A stretch of DNA of 22,821 nt from an uncultured Clostridia bacterium (GCA_944363385.1 CALVUB010000002.1:1-22821), one strand, 5' to 3'. Positions 1 to 8,270 are shown, counted from the stretch's first letter. The notes: generated from the sequence alone by a model not told the origin. Numbers and translations are program-made.

Positions 1-34
1 ATTAAAAGAAAAGCCTTTTCAGATATAGCGAAAA

Positions 35-1399
35 TTATTTAATGAACGCCGCGAATGCCTTGTAAGTGGAATAGACGTCGGCTTTGGAAACAAGTTCGTA
101 AGGCGCGTGCATGGATATGACGGGGACTCCGAGGTCTACGGTGTCGATGTTGAGTTTGGCAATAAATTTTGATATTGTTCCTCCTCCACCAAGGTCAACT
201 TTTCCAAGCTCTCCAGTCTGCCAAAGCACGCCCTCCTCTTCCATCGATTTTCTAAGTTCACTCACAAGCTCGGCTGAAGCATCATTGCTACCACTTTTAC
301 CCCTTGCGCCACCATATTTCACAATGCAAGTTCCGCAAGAGACTTCCGCTACATTGGTTTTGTCAAAAACAGAGGAATAGTTTGCATCGTATGCACTTGT
401 CACATCGGCAGACAGACATTTTGAATTTTTTCTTACCTTTCGAGCGGAAATGTTAAAGTTTTCACAAATCTCATCAATCAAATCTTCAAAAAGTTTGCTT
501 TGCGCACCTGTGTTGCCCTCACTTCCGATTTCTTCTTTATCCACAAGCCAAACTATCACAGTGTCGCTGGTTTTGCTTTCCAAAATCGCCCTAAGAGCAG
601 GATAAGCACAAGACTTATCGTCATGCCCATAACCTGCAATAAAGGCTTGGTCAAATCCCACCTCTCTAGCTTTAAAGGCAGGCACTGCGCTGATTTCACT
701 GCTCATAAAATCGGCATCACTCATCCCATAACGCTTTTTTAAAATTTCCAAAACCTTGTTTTTAAGTTTTTGCTCTTTATAATCTTTTGACTTTTTACCG
801 CCACAAACCAAATTAAGCTGTTCGCCAGTAAAAACCTCTCTAAGCTTTTGATCTTCTTGTTTCTGTGAAAGATGTGGCAAAAGGTCGCTGATATAAAAAA
901 CTGGCTCATCTTCGTTTTCTCCCACAACAAATTCAAACTTTTCGCCGTTTGCTTTAACCACTGCGCCATGCAAAGCAAGTGGCGTTGTCAAATATTGATA
1001 CTTTCGTATCCCACCATAGTAATGAGTTTTTAAATAGCACATTCCGCCCTCTTCAAACATAGGGCTAGGCTTTAAATCTAACCTTGGCGAATCAATATGA
1101 GCTGCGATTATTTTAATTCCACTCTCTTCTAAATCAGCACTTCCAATTTTAAACAATAAAATTTGTTTGTTGTGGTTTAAAAGATACCTTTTATCACCTT
1201 TTTTAATTTTTCTCCCAAAATCAAAAGGTTGAAATCCAAATTGTTCTGCCAAAATAGCTGCTTCTCGGCAAGCTTCTCTTTCTGTTTTGGCTTTATTTAA
1301 AAACTCCATATATTCTTTTGCAAAATCATCACAATCTTTTAATTCTTTTTCTGAAGCGATTTCATAAAAATTTTGTTTTTTATAAATTAAACTTTCCAT
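35..1399 (-). CDS. M18 family zinc aminopeptidase
   Basis: Cytosolic dinuclear-zinc aminopeptidase that removes N-terminal residues from peptides. The 454-residue length is usual for family M18. Visible metal and catalytic residues are His101 and Asp103 in AAHIDSPRLDL, the Asp pair 260-261 in GYGHDDKSC, Glu289-Glu290 in VDKEEIGSEGNTGAQS, Asp332 in SADVTSAYD, and His431 in ISMHAPYELVSKADV. All expected blocks are present in order, so it should be active. The start is set by AGGGGAG shortly before the ATG. An extended -10 (TGTTAAAAT, TAAAAT at 1424-1429) lies upstream, so it probably has its own promoter. A weak GAAAA/TTTTC hairpin follows the stop. Substrate preference (acidic or broad) cannot be told from sequence. 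Confidence 0.93.
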   Translation of the reverse strand: MESLIYKKQNFYEIASEKELKDCDDFAKEYMEFLNKAKTEREACREAAILAEQFGFQPFDFGRKIKKGDKRYLLNHNKQILLFKIGSADLEESGIKIIAAHIDSPRLDLKPSPMFEEGGMCYLKTHYYGGIRKYQYLTTPLALHGAVVKANGEKFEFVVGENEDEPVFYISDLLPHLSQKQEDQKLREVFTGEQLNLVCGGKKSKDYKEQKLKNKVLEILKKRYGMSDADFMSSEISAVPAFKAREVGFDQAFIAGYGHDDKSCAYPALRAILESKTSDTVIVWLVDKEEIGSEGNTGAQSKLFEDLIDEICENFNISARKVRKNSKCLSADVTSAYDANYSSVFDKTNVAEVSCGTCIVKYGGARGKSGSNDASAELVSELRKSMEEEGVLWQTGELGKVDLGGGGTISKFIAKLNIDTVDLGVPVISMHAPYELVSKADVYSTYKAFAAFIK

Positions 1400-1458
1400 A
1401 ACTCCCCTACCTTTTTTTGACCTATTTTAACATTTTATTCAAAGATTATTAATTCTTG

Positions 1459-2478
1459 CTATTTTAATTTTAGTTTTACCCGTTTAAGCATCTTTACTTT
1501 TATTATTTCAGTTTTTCTGCTGACCTTATCGTTGGTTTTTAACAAAGATTGACTTTGTCTAATCTTATTTTTAAATATACTCTGCTTTTTTAAAAAATTT
1601 CCGTCTCCATAAGTCTCAGACACAATGTTTGAAAACACAAAGGCATTCGGCTCGATTTTTTTAATAATTTCTCTAAGCTCTTCCGTTTGCACATCAGGAA
1701 TTAGCGAAAGCAAAATTGTCTTCTTTTTCTTAGAAAACATGCCCTCTCCTTCAATGCGAGTTACTCCTCTATGATATTCTTTCAAAAGTGCTTGAGATAT
1801 GGCTTCAGCGTCATCACAAATGATATAGAAGGCTCGAACTTTTTTGATTTTGTCCAGAATAAAATCGGTCATAAATGAGGATATAACCGCCACAATTACA
1901 GCATAAAGACCTGTGCTTAAACCGCTTGTTATAACTGTTAAAGCAATCACTACAACATTGATAAATAAAATGCATGCCCCTCGTTTTATTTTTGGGAAAT
2001 ATTTGTTTATAATTACAGCCAGCACATCACTTCCGCCTGTTGACCCTCCATAACGATAAGCTATGCCCACTCCTGCCCCATACAAAACGCCACCGATAAT
2101 TGCAAATAGTAAAACATCTTCCGCCTGAGAGGTGATTGCTGGAATATCTAAAAACTGCATTGCAAGTGTGTAAGTGCCAAGGCCAACTAAAGTTAACACA
2201 ATAAAGCGCCAGCCAAAAAGTTTGAGTGCAAACAAAAATATTATAACATTTATCACTAGATAAATTATTGATGTTGCAATGTCAACATTAATTTGCATTA
2301 AGAGATTATGAATAATCTGCGCAAAACCGCTCAGCCCTGTTGGTATGATTGAAGCAGGTTCAAAAAAGGACTTAAAAGAAAACCCTCCAACAACTCCGCC
2401 AAGAGCGACCATAAATATTTGCAGAGCAAACCTCAGTTTTTCATCTTTTTTAAATTTTGTTTTTATTTTTCCTTCCAT
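1459..2478 (-). CDS. YitT family membrane protein (DUF161 + DUF2179)
   Basis: Integral membrane protein of the YitT family, with no settled biochemical role; transport or nucleotide sensing have been suggested for relatives. Residues about 18-210 hold several hydrophobic helices, with the family's glycine-rich signatures near GGVVGGFSFKSFF and GGSTGGSDVLAVI. Residues about 215-285 form the cytoplasmic PII-like DUF2179 domain (FYIICDD, HRGVTRIEGEGMF). A Lys/Arg-rich tail of about 40 residues follows; it is longer than I would expect. No Shine-Dalgarno precedes the ATG. Instead TAAAAT preceded by TGT (an extended -10) ends 7 nt before the start, so the mRNA may be leaderless. It is divergent from the lipid kinase gene at 2576. 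Confidence 0.9.
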   Translation of the reverse strand: MEGKIKTKFKKDEKLRFALQIFMVALGGVVGGFSFKSFFEPASIIPTGLSGFAQIIHNLLMQINVDIATSIIYLVINVIIFLFALKLFGWRFIVLTLVGLGTYTLAMQFLDIPAITSQAEDVLLFAIIGGVLYGAGVGIAYRYGGSTGGSDVLAVIINKYFPKIKRGACILFINVVVIALTVITSGLSTGLYAVIVAVISSFMTDFILDKIKKVRAFYIICDDAEAISQALLKEYHRGVTRIEGEGMFSKKKKTILLSLIPDVQTEELREIIKKIEPNAFVFSNIVSETYGDGNFLKKQSIFKNKIRQSQSLLKTNDKVSRKTEIIKVKMLKRVKLKLK

Positions 2479-2485
2479 ATGTTAA

Positions 2486-2494
2486 ATTTTAACA
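2486..2494 (-). promoter_or_regulatory. Extended -10 promoter, yitT-like gene
   Basis: On the minus strand TGT plus TAAAAT forms an extended -10 whose last base is at 2486. Expected transcription start is 2478-2480, at the ATG itself. No convincing -35 was seen, which an extended -10 can tolerate. Confidence 0.5.
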
Positions 2495-2539
2495 CAATTC
2501 ATTTTTAAATAAAAACAATTTGACTCTTTTTTTATTTTT

Positions 2540-2569
2540 TTGACTTATTTTGACTAAAACGAGTATAAT
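2540..2569 (+). promoter_or_regulatory. Sigma-A promoter of the lipid kinase gene
   Basis: TTGACT (2540-2545), an 18-nt spacer and a perfect TATAAT (2564-2569). The predicted start of transcription is 2575-2577, coinciding with the ATG at 2576, so no leader is left for a ribosome binding site. Confidence 0.7.
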
Positions 2570-2575
2570 AAAGAT

Positions 2576-3457
2576 ATGAAATGTATGTTTTTATATAATC
2601 CCGAGAGTGGAAAAGGCAAGATTGCAAAAAAAGAGAAATATATTACAGATTTTCTTGAACGGCACTTTGGCAGTGTTGCAGTTTTTCGCACTCAAAAGAA
2701 AGGCGATGTGACAAAAGAAATATTAAATGATGGAGAGAAATTTGATATTGTTGTAATAGCTGGCGGTGATGGAACAATTAGCGAGGCTGTTAATGGCATT
2801 ATGCACCTTAAGAAAAAGCCCGCACTTGCTATTTTACCCTTTGGCACTGTCAACGATGTGGCGCACAGTCTGAAAATTCCAACAAACACCAAAAAAGCGC
2901 TTAGTGTTATCGCCAAGGGAGTGGCTAGAGATCATGATGTTATCAAAATCAATGACAGCTACGGCATTTATGTTTTTGGTGGAGGTGCTTTGACCGAAAC
3001 AAGTTACAACACCTCGCAAAGGGCAAAGAAAATATTTGGACGACTGGCCTATGGAATGCATGGCATAAAAAATATGTTTAAAACCAGTCTTCAATCGCTA
3101 ACTTTTACAGTGGATGGAGAAAAATTTACAAGCAAAGCCTCACTTTTTCTGTTTATAAACTCAAGATTTGTAGCTGGCTTTAAGATGGATAAAAACAATT
3201 CTCCTACAGATAAAAAAGGCACCTTTGTCATGCTCGAAAGTAGAAATGAAAAAATGAAATTTTTCCACCTTTTTAAAATTGCAAAACTTTTTCTTTTTGG
3301 TTGTGAAAAAATTAAAGATAAAAAACTTGTCAAAATGAAAGCTAACAAGCTTGAAATTGAAAGCGCAAAGCCTTACAACTTCAACCTTGACGGTGAAGTT
3401 TTTTCTGCTTCTTATGTCACGCTTGAAATAGTCTCTGGGCTAAAAATAATTTCATGA
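2576..3457 (+). CDS. Diacylglycerol/lipid kinase (DagK/YegS family)
   Basis: Soluble or peripheral lipid kinase using ATP to phosphorylate diacylglycerol or a similar lipid. In Firmicutes DgkB recycles diacylglycerol from membrane phosphoglycerol transfer. The DAGK catalytic domain is complete: NPESGKG (8-14), GGDGT (63-67, nucleotide binding) and PFGTVNDVA (88-96; commonly GTxNDFA, with Val replacing Phe here). The second domain ends with NLDGE (270-274), contributing the conserved Asp/Glu. The 293-residue length is typical. It has no Shine-Dalgarno and a TATAAT only 6 nt before the ATG. Its stop overlaps the convergent SIMPL gene: TCATGA at 3452-3457 supplies both stop codons. The next plus-strand operon encodes a glycosyltransferase likely using diacylglycerol, so a link to glycolipid metabolism is reasonable but inferred. 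Confidence 0.9.
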   Translation: MKCMFLYNPESGKGKIAKKEKYITDFLERHFGSVAVFRTQKKGDVTKEILNDGEKFDIVVIAGGDGTISEAVNGIMHLKKKPALAILPFGTVNDVAHSLKIPTNTKKALSVIAKGVARDHDVIKINDSYGIYVFGGGALTETSYNTSQRAKKIFGRLAYGMHGIKNMFKTSLQSLTFTVDGEKFTSKASLFLFINSRFVAGFKMDKNNSPTDKKGTFVMLESRNEKMKFFHLFKIAKLFLFGCEKIKDKKLVKMKANKLEIESAKPYNFNLDGEVFSASYVTLEIVSGLKIIS

Positions 3458-4198
3458 AAACAGCACTTGAACTTCTGCTGTCACTGTTATCATGCCATTC
3501 AAAAGAGAGCTGTCCATACCCTCGTAATAACTTTGATATTTTGTATCACAACAATACTCTCGCTCTTCTTTAATCTTCAAAGCCTCTACATTTTCTTTAC
3601 CAAGAAGTTTTTTTGCTTTTGCCTTGGCACTTTCAATGGCAAAAGTAAGCAGATCATTATATTTTGATCGATAATCACTTAATTTGTAATTGATAGAACT
3701 CACTTGCGCGCCAATCTCGATTGCCTTTTCAATGCTTGGCATAAGTTTGTCAAGGCTGTCGACTTCATAACACAAGCTTGTGCATGTGCGAGTGCCACTT
3801 TTGTTGTTAAAACCAGCTGTTGTAGTATAAGAAGAAAAATAGTTAACTAAAATTTTGTCTTTTGCAATTCCTTTATCTTGAAGCGCTTGAAGAAATTGTT
3901 GCAAAAGTTGTTTATTTTTCTCTTTTGAAACCTTTTCGTCAAGGTCAAGGCTTTCAATCTGAACATTTACAATTGCTTGGTCTGCTTCAAAAGTTTGCTC
4001 AGCTTTTCCAAACACAAGGATTTTTGAATTTGTTAAATCGATGCTGTCAGCCCTCTCTTGCACCTGGGTTGTTTCATACTCTATCACTTCTTCAGCGTTT
4101 GCAAAAGAAGAGATAAAAATTTGACTTGTAAGCATTGCAATGATGGCGATTAAGGCAAGTGTCAAAGCGGGCAAAAGTTTTAAAATTTTAACTTTCAT
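3452..4198 (-). CDS. Secreted SIMPL-domain (DUF541) protein
   Basis: Exported protein of the SIMPL family (formerly DUF541), found from bacteria to mammals with no agreed bacterial activity. The 248 residues start with a basic n-region (MKVKILK), a long hydrophobic segment and a likely signal peptidase site at about residue 35-36 (FANA before EEVIEYE). The SIMPL fold follows, with ILVFGKAEQTFEADQAIVNVQIE near the start and MITVTAEVQVLF at the C-terminus. A reading frame continues 32 codons upstream, but AGGAGG six bases before the ATG at 4198 and the placement of the signal peptide fix this start. It converges on the lipid kinase gene with a 6-bp overlap. Confidence 0.86.
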   Translation of the reverse strand: MKVKILKLLPALTLALIAIIAMLTSQIFISSFANAEEVIEYETTQVQERADSIDLTNSKILVFGKAEQTFEADQAIVNVQIESLDLDEKVSKEKNKQLLQQFLQALQDKGIAKDKILVNYFSSYTTTAGFNNKSGTRTCTSLCYEVDSLDKLMPSIEKAIEIGAQVSSINYKLSDYRSKYNDLLTFAIESAKAKAKKLLGKENVEALKIKEEREYCCDTKYQSYYEGMDSSLLNGMITVTAEVQVLFS

Positions 4199-4332
4199 TT
4201 TTAACCTCCTTGACTTAACATGGTTTGATAAACGCAAAATATTTACATCTGACAAAGAAAGACAAAAAGCGCAAAATTTTGCATGATAAAACAATAAAAA
4301 ATTTCAAAATGTTGTTTATTAAAGATTTTCTC

Positions 4333-4361
4333 TTTACTTTTTTAGTTTTTTTTGATATTAT
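4333..4361 (+). promoter_or_regulatory. Promoter of small ORF and glycosyltransferase
   Basis: TTTACT (4333-4338), a 17-nt spacer and TATTAT (4356-4361). Expected transcription start is at 4368, the A of the small ORF's ATG. Confidence 0.5.
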
Positions 4362-4367
4362 TTTTAT

Positions 4368-4472
4368 ATGACTAGCAAGAAGACAAAAAAAGACTGTAAA
4401 AAATTTAAACAAAAATATTTCGACTATTATGATGATGTCAAAGACCCTACTCATAAAATAGTTGATTGGTAA
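4368..4472 (+). CDS. 34-residue basic/aromatic small protein or leader peptide
   Basis: A short complete ORF: MTSKKTKKDCKKF at the N-terminus, then a Tyr/Asp-rich middle (FDYYDD) and VDW at the end. Nothing in it resembles a family I know. Support comes from position: a TTTACT-17-TATTAT promoter places the transcription start on its ATG, and it ends 7 nt before the glycosyltransferase ATG, whose own AAAGG is only 3 nt from the start. Translation of the small ORF may therefore feed ribosomes to the glycosyltransferase. It could be a functional small protein, a regulatory leader, or chance; the lysine-rich composition is partly a product of A-rich DNA. Confidence 0.45.
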   Translation: MTSKKTKKDCKKFKQKYFDYYDDVKDPTHKIVDW

Positions 4473-4479
4473 AAGGCAA

Positions 4480-5769
4480 ATGGAAAATAAAAAATTGAAT
4501 ATAGGAATATTTTGCGATTCTTTCTATCCAATGGTAGACGGCGTTGTTCAGGTTGTCGATAACTATGCGCGATATTTGAGCGAATTTTGCAACGTGACTG
4601 TTTTTGTGCCAAAAGGTCGCAAAGAATATAAAGACAATTTCCCTTACAAAGTTGTGCGCAGTTCTATTATGCGCGTGTTTTTCCTTGACTATGACCTGCC
4701 TCTTCCAAAACTTGACAGCAAGTTTAAAAAAGAGCTTGCCAAGGCAAACCTAGATATTGTGCATATTCACTCACCTTTTACAATGGGAAAAATTGGTCTT
4801 GACTATGCCAAAAAGCATAAAATACCTTGCATTGCGACCATGCACAGTCAATTTAAAAAAGATTTCAAGCGCAGTGCAAAAAGCCCTTTTCTTGCTCCAG
4901 TTGTTGAGCTTTTGATGACGATTATCAGAAGTGTATTCAATTCTACCACCGAAAACTGGGCTGTAAATGGCGAGGTTGCAAGAATATTTTATGAAGACTA
5001 TAAAATAAAGCGTCAACCAATCGTTATGTTGAACGGAACAGATATGCTTCCTTTTGAAAATAAAGAATATCTTTTGTCATTGCGAGAAAAATATCAAATT
5101 CAAGAGGATGAAAAGGTTTTGCTGTTTGTTGGAAGATTAAACCTTCTTAAAAATCTCAGTTTTCTTGTCAAAAGTTTGAAACAGCTAAAAAATAAAGGCT
5201 TTAAGTTTAAAATGCTTTTTGTTGGGACTGGACAAGATGAAGATGTTATAAAAAAAGAAGTCAAAAAACTTAAACTGAACGACCGTCTTCTTTTTCTAGG
5301 CAAAATTTCAGACAGAAACGAACTTGCTGCTCACTACGCTTTGGCTGACCTTTTCACCTTTCCATCACTTTATGACTGCAGTTCGCTTGTTCAAATTGAA
5401 GCGTCAAGTCAAAAAACTCCTGCACTGTTTCTTCAAGGTGCGGCAACTGCTGACACGGTGACTGCTGAAGTAAATGGCTATCTGGCAGAAAACTCAACTG
5501 AAAAATATGCTGATAAAATTATCGAAATTTTCAGCGATGAAGAAAAATACTTACAGGTTTGCCAAAATGCATTTGACGATTTGTATTTGCCTTGGCCAAA
5601 AGTTGTGAAAGCTGCTTTTGATAGATATCAACTTTTGATTGAAGAAAACAAAAGAGAAGTGGAACAAAAAACAGTGGAAAAAGCAGAGAAAAAAGCAAAA
5701 CGGCTTGAAAAAGGCACAAAATCTGCTGGACGAAAACTAAAAACAAAAGCTATAACAGTAAAAAAATAA
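4480..5769 (+). CDS. GT4 glycosyltransferase, diacylglycerol glucosyltransferase-like
   Basis: Retaining GT-B glycosyltransferase of family 4, closest by eye to monoglucosyl-diacylglycerol synthases, which transfer a sugar from a nucleotide donor to membrane diacylglycerol. The N-terminal Rossmann domain opens with NIGIFCDSFYPMVDGV, the acceptor-side signature, followed by DIVHIHSPFTMG. The donor-binding domain holds LLFVGRL and FPSLYDCSSLVQIEA, where the Glu of the E-x7-E motif sits; the first Glu is replaced by a Tyr-Asp context. The last 55 or so residues are a charged Lys/Glu tail likely to touch the membrane or be disordered. The frame begins with TTG at 4462 but the ATG at 4480 is a better start. 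The gene follows the 34-codon ORF and ends in a bidirectional terminator. The exact acceptor is inferred. Confidence 0.82.
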   Translation: MENKKLNIGIFCDSFYPMVDGVVQVVDNYARYLSEFCNVTVFVPKGRKEYKDNFPYKVVRSSIMRVFFLDYDLPLPKLDSKFKKELAKANLDIVHIHSPFTMGKIGLDYAKKHKIPCIATMHSQFKKDFKRSAKSPFLAPVVELLMTIIRSVFNSTTENWAVNGEVARIFYEDYKIKRQPIVMLNGTDMLPFENKEYLLSLREKYQIQEDEKVLLFVGRLNLLKNLSFLVKSLKQLKNKGFKFKMLFVGTGQDEDVIKKEVKKLKLNDRLLFLGKISDRNELAAHYALADLFTFPSLYDCSSLVQIEASSQKTPALFLQGAATADTVTAEVNGYLAENSTEKYADKIIEIFSDEEKYLQVCQNAFDDLYLPWPKVVKAAFDRYQLLIEENKREVEQKTVEKAEKKAKRLEKGTKSAGRKLKTKAITVKK

Positions 5770-5795
5770 AGTTCAAGATTTTCTTGAACTTTTTT
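5769..5795. terminator. Bidirectional intrinsic terminator
   Basis: A perfect 10-bp stem AAGTTCAAGA/TCTTGAACTT with a 3-nt loop, followed by T runs on the plus strand and preceded by A runs. It lies between the convergent stops of the glycosyltransferase and the dehydrogenase and can serve both. Confidence 0.88.
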
Positions 5796-6585
5796 ACTTG
5801 CAATAAAGTTTTCTGACAATAAAATTTACAACTCTTGTAGGCAAAAGTCGAGTTAAAAGCACCACAAGTTTGTAAGAGATGCCAACCGCTTTTCTAAGAG
5901 GCGGATGCTTTTGCCTTGCCACCTTTGCCACAATTTTTGCCACGCTATCTGGACCTTTGCCAGAAAGTTCGTCTTTCTCCACCTTTTTTATACTTTTTTC
6001 AATATCAATTTTTTCTTTTTCGTCACTTGCATCATTCTCAACAATGCGAGAACTTGTAAAATTGGTCTTTACATCACCTGGCAAAATTGCGGTCACCTTT
6101 ACGCCAGAGGAGTAAAGCTCGTTTGCAAGCGCTCTTGAAAAAATTTCGATGCCCGCTTTAGTTGCCGAGTAAACAGCTTGAAAAGGCAAAGGCACAACTC
6201 CGCCAACAGAAGAAATGTTGATTATTCGCCCTTTGCATTTTTTAAGATAAGGTATAAAAATTCGGCAAAGCGAAATTTGGGCGGACAAGTTGGTGTCAAC
6301 AAGTGAATAGATGTTGCCAGAAGAGGCATTTTCAATCGCTCCTGCAATTCCAAAGCCTGCGTTATTGATAAGCAAATCTATTCTGCCTTCTCTATCAAAG
6401 ATTTCCTTGGCAATCTCTTCAATCTTTACATAATCATTTATGTCAACTTTGTAAAACTCAAAGCTGTTATCTTCTTTTAAAGACCTTGAAAGATTGTAGA
6501 CTTTATAATCTTTTTGTAACCTAACTCCACAAGCTTGTCCTATTCCACTGCTTGCTCCTGTTATGACTGCAACTTTTTTAGTCAT
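5794..6585 (-). CDS. Short-chain dehydrogenase/reductase
   Basis: Classical SDR using NAD(P)H on an unknown carbonyl or hydroxyl substrate. The 263 residues carry the cofactor motif TGASSGIG (9-16), the structural NNAG, the catalytic Ser of INISSVGG and the Y-x3-K pair in YSATKAG. The C-terminal 30 residues are hydrophobic and basic (LVVLLTRLLPTRVVNFIVRKL), suggesting membrane association and a lipid-like substrate. It is the last gene of a three-gene operon: its ATG lies inside the 3' end of degV (8-nt overlap), so translation is probably coupled. The DegV partner binds fatty acids, which fits a lipid role, but this is inference. Confidence 0.88.
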   Translation of the reverse strand: MTKKVAVITGASSGIGQACGVRLQKDYKVYNLSRSLKEDNSFEFYKVDINDYVKIEEIAKEIFDREGRIDLLINNAGFGIAGAIENASSGNIYSLVDTNLSAQISLCRIFIPYLKKCKGRIINISSVGGVVPLPFQAVYSATKAGIEIFSRALANELYSSGVKVTAILPGDVKTNFTSSRIVENDASDEKEKIDIEKSIKKVEKDELSGKGPDSVAKIVAKVARQKHPPLRKAVGISYKLVVLLTRLLPTRVVNFIVRKLYCK

Positions 6586-7456
6586 CTTCCATCACCCTTG
6601 AAGTTGCAATGGCAAGCGCGCCATCGCCAATGTGACAAGCGATTGAGAGTGAAAGCGGGTCAACAAAGGTAAGTGGGGTGGTTGTGAATTCTTTTCTTAT
6701 CTCTTGCGCAAAAATTTCCGCCTTATCTTTGCAGTTTGTATAGGCAATGTATAGGCGCATTTGCCCTTTTTTGTCATAATCTTTAAATCTTGTAGCCAAA
6801 TCTTTTTTGATTGCCTCAATCATCTTGATGCGAGCGGTCTTTTCATTTAAAACTTTGGCGTATTGGTCAAGTTTTCCGCCTTGAATTTGAAGCACTGGTT
6901 TAATCTTTAAAAGCGTGCCAATTGCGGCTGCAGCAGGCGTTATTCTTCCGCCTTTTTTTAGATATTTCAAAGTGGAAACCATAATATAGATACTGCTGTT
7001 ATTCATATTTTCTTCTAAGCGCTTTTTGATTTCTTCGGCATACAACCCTTTTTTTGCAAGTCTTAGCGCGTCATACACCGACTCTTTTAAGGTTACAGAA
7101 ATTGCGTGATTGTCCACCACTTGAACCTTTCCGTTAAACTGTTTTGCAAAATTTTTGGCTGTTTCGCATGACATGCTGAGCGCGCTTGACATAGGAATAT
7201 GCACAATTTCATCATAATCTTTTAAAATTGACTCCCAAAGTTCCACAATTGCTCCAATAGAAGGCTGTGAAGTTGTAATATTTTCATTTGAAAGCAACTT
7301 TTGATAAAATCCCTCTTGTGTCAAATTTATATCTTCAAAATATTCCTCTTCGCCAATCATAAAAGGCATAGGAATAACAAACAAATCTTTTATTTCTTTC
7401 ATCTCTTTTTGTGTGATGCCTGAATTGCTATCAGTTACTACTGCTATTTTTTTCAT
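6578..7456 (-). CDS. DegV family fatty-acid-binding protein
   Basis: Cytosolic two-domain protein of the DegV/FakB family, which holds a fatty acid so that a FakA kinase can phosphorylate it; no FakA is in this window. The 292 residues are full length. Motifs are VVTDSNSGIT at the N-terminus, TTSQPSIG carrying the fatty-acid-contacting Thr/Ser, IPMSSALSMSCETAK, and STLKYLKKGGRI. The start is set by AAGGA 8 nt upstream. It follows the zinc-ribbon gene by 12 nt and overlaps the dehydrogenase by 8 nt, so the three form one operon. Confidence 0.92.
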   Translation of the reverse strand: MKKIAVVTDSNSGITQKEMKEIKDLFVIPMPFMIGEEEYFEDINLTQEGFYQKLLSNENITTSQPSIGAIVELWESILKDYDEIVHIPMSSALSMSCETAKNFAKQFNGKVQVVDNHAISVTLKESVYDALRLAKKGLYAEEIKKRLEENMNNSSIYIMVSTLKYLKKGGRITPAAAAIGTLLKIKPVLQIQGGKLDQYAKVLNEKTARIKMIEAIKKDLATRFKDYDKKGQMRLYIAYTNCKDKAEIFAQEIRKEFTTTPLTFVDPLSLSIACHIGDGALAIATSRVMEDD

Positions 7457-7468
7457 AAAACTGTCCTT

Positions 7469-7873
7469 TTATCTATCAATATGAAATGGGTTTCCATCAA
7501 GAAAAGTGCCAAGTGGATGAGAATAACCAAGCTTGCCTGAAGCCTTTCTCATAATGCGCGATTTGTGCTTGCCATAATATGCTCGGCATTTTGGATTGAC
7601 GCAAATGTATCTTTGAGAGCGGTTGAAATAGCCCATCATCATAAATTTTGCCTTTCCTCCAAATTCATCGAGCAATGGCTCTTTATAAAGAGAGTTTTCA
7701 TTGCAATAAGGGCATGGCTCGTCAGCCTTGACATGCGCATGAAAACGACTGGCTGTTTTATCCCATGATTTGCCTTCTTTTTCATCATCTTTTTCAGATT
7801 TTTTCGGCTCTTCATTTGCAGAGCTTTCAGGTTTTTCTTCTTGCATAGCTTTTTGCTCTTCTTCGTCTTCCAT
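7469..7873 (-). CDS. Acidic-tailed zinc-ribbon protein
   Basis: Unrecognised protein of 134 residues. The first 45 are acidic and low complexity (Glu/Lys/Ser), probably disordered. The remainder has CPYC (54-57) and CVNPKC (91-96), a four-cysteine set able to hold one zinc. A basic segment (GKHKSRIMRKASGKLG) follows and could touch nucleic acid. The frame opens at GTG 7879, but ATG 7873 has AGAGG at a good distance. TATAAT lies at 7891-7896 on the minus strand, giving a leader of about 11 nt. First gene of the operon with degV and the dehydrogenase. Function unknown. Confidence 0.75.
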   Translation of the reverse strand: MEDEEEQKAMQEEKPESSANEEPKKSEKDDEKEGKSWDKTASRFHAHVKADEPCPYCNENSLYKEPLLDEFGGKAKFMMMGYFNRSQRYICVNPKCRAYYGKHKSRIMRKASGKLGYSHPLGTFLDGNPFHIDR

Positions 7874-7890
7874 AGCCACCTCTCAAGATT

Positions 7891-7918
7891 ATTATACACA
7901 ATTTGCCCAAATTTACAA
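7891..7918 (-). promoter_or_regulatory. Promoter of zinc-ribbon/degV/SDR operon
   Basis: TATAAT (7896-7891) with a weak TTGTAA -35 at 7918-7913, 16-nt spacer. Start of transcription expected near 7884. Confidence 0.55.
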
Positions 7919-7921
7919 AAC

Positions 7922-7942
7922 AAAAAAGCGCAATTTATGCGC
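7922..7942 (-). terminator. Intrinsic terminator after small membrane protein gene
   Basis: On the minus strand a GC-rich 5-bp stem (GCGCA/TGCGC, extended by flanking bases) with a 5-nt loop is followed by six T. It sits just after the stop at 7949. Confidence 0.75.
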
Positions 7943-7948
7943 CCCTTT

Positions 7949-8182
7949 TTAGTCAATCCAAAGCACTTTGCCTGTGATGAGAAGTGAAATGATGTCGACA
8001 AGCCACATAAATGGAATTCCAATCACAAGAAGCAAAATTCCAAGAACAATGCCAAGCGTGTTGCCTTTGTCGATTGATCTGATAAGACGATATACATTCC
8101 AAATGATGTCTAAAAATGGCAAAGCAAGAATAACTTTAATCCAGAGTGCAAGTCCGTCCATTGCGTTGATAAAACCTTTCAT
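7949..8182 (-). CDS. Small two-helix membrane protein
   Basis: A 77-residue protein with two hydrophobic segments: WIKVILALPFLDIIW, and a second from about LGIVLGILLLVIGIP through LVDIISLLI. A short basic loop between them (YRLIRSIDKG) is presumably cytoplasmic. I recognise no family with confidence; similar small proteins are common in Clostridia as uncharacterised membrane proteins. The start is firm: AAGGAGGG lies 5 nt before the ATG. It has its own promoter and terminator, so it is a single-gene unit. Confidence 0.78.
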   Translation of the reverse strand: MKGFINAMDGLALWIKVILALPFLDIIWNVYRLIRSIDKGNTLGIVLGILLLVIGIPFMWLVDIISLLITGKVLWID

Positions 8183-8204
8183 AATACCCTCCTTTGATAG
8201 AAGT

Positions 8205-8233
8205 ATTATATGCTCAAAAAATTTTTTAGTAAA
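8205..8233 (-). promoter_or_regulatory. Promoter of small membrane protein gene
   Basis: Minus strand: TTTACT (8233-8228), 17-nt spacer, perfect TATAAT (8210-8205). Confidence 0.65.
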
Positions 8234-8270
8234 TAAAATTTTGTCGTAATTGAAAATATCTTAAATATTA

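Noticed and set aside
4271..4282. Perfect palindrome GCAAAATTTTGC upstream of the SIMPL gene
   Set aside because: Twelve-base A/T-rich palindromes are expected in such intergenic DNA. No T run follows and it does not overlap a convincing promoter.
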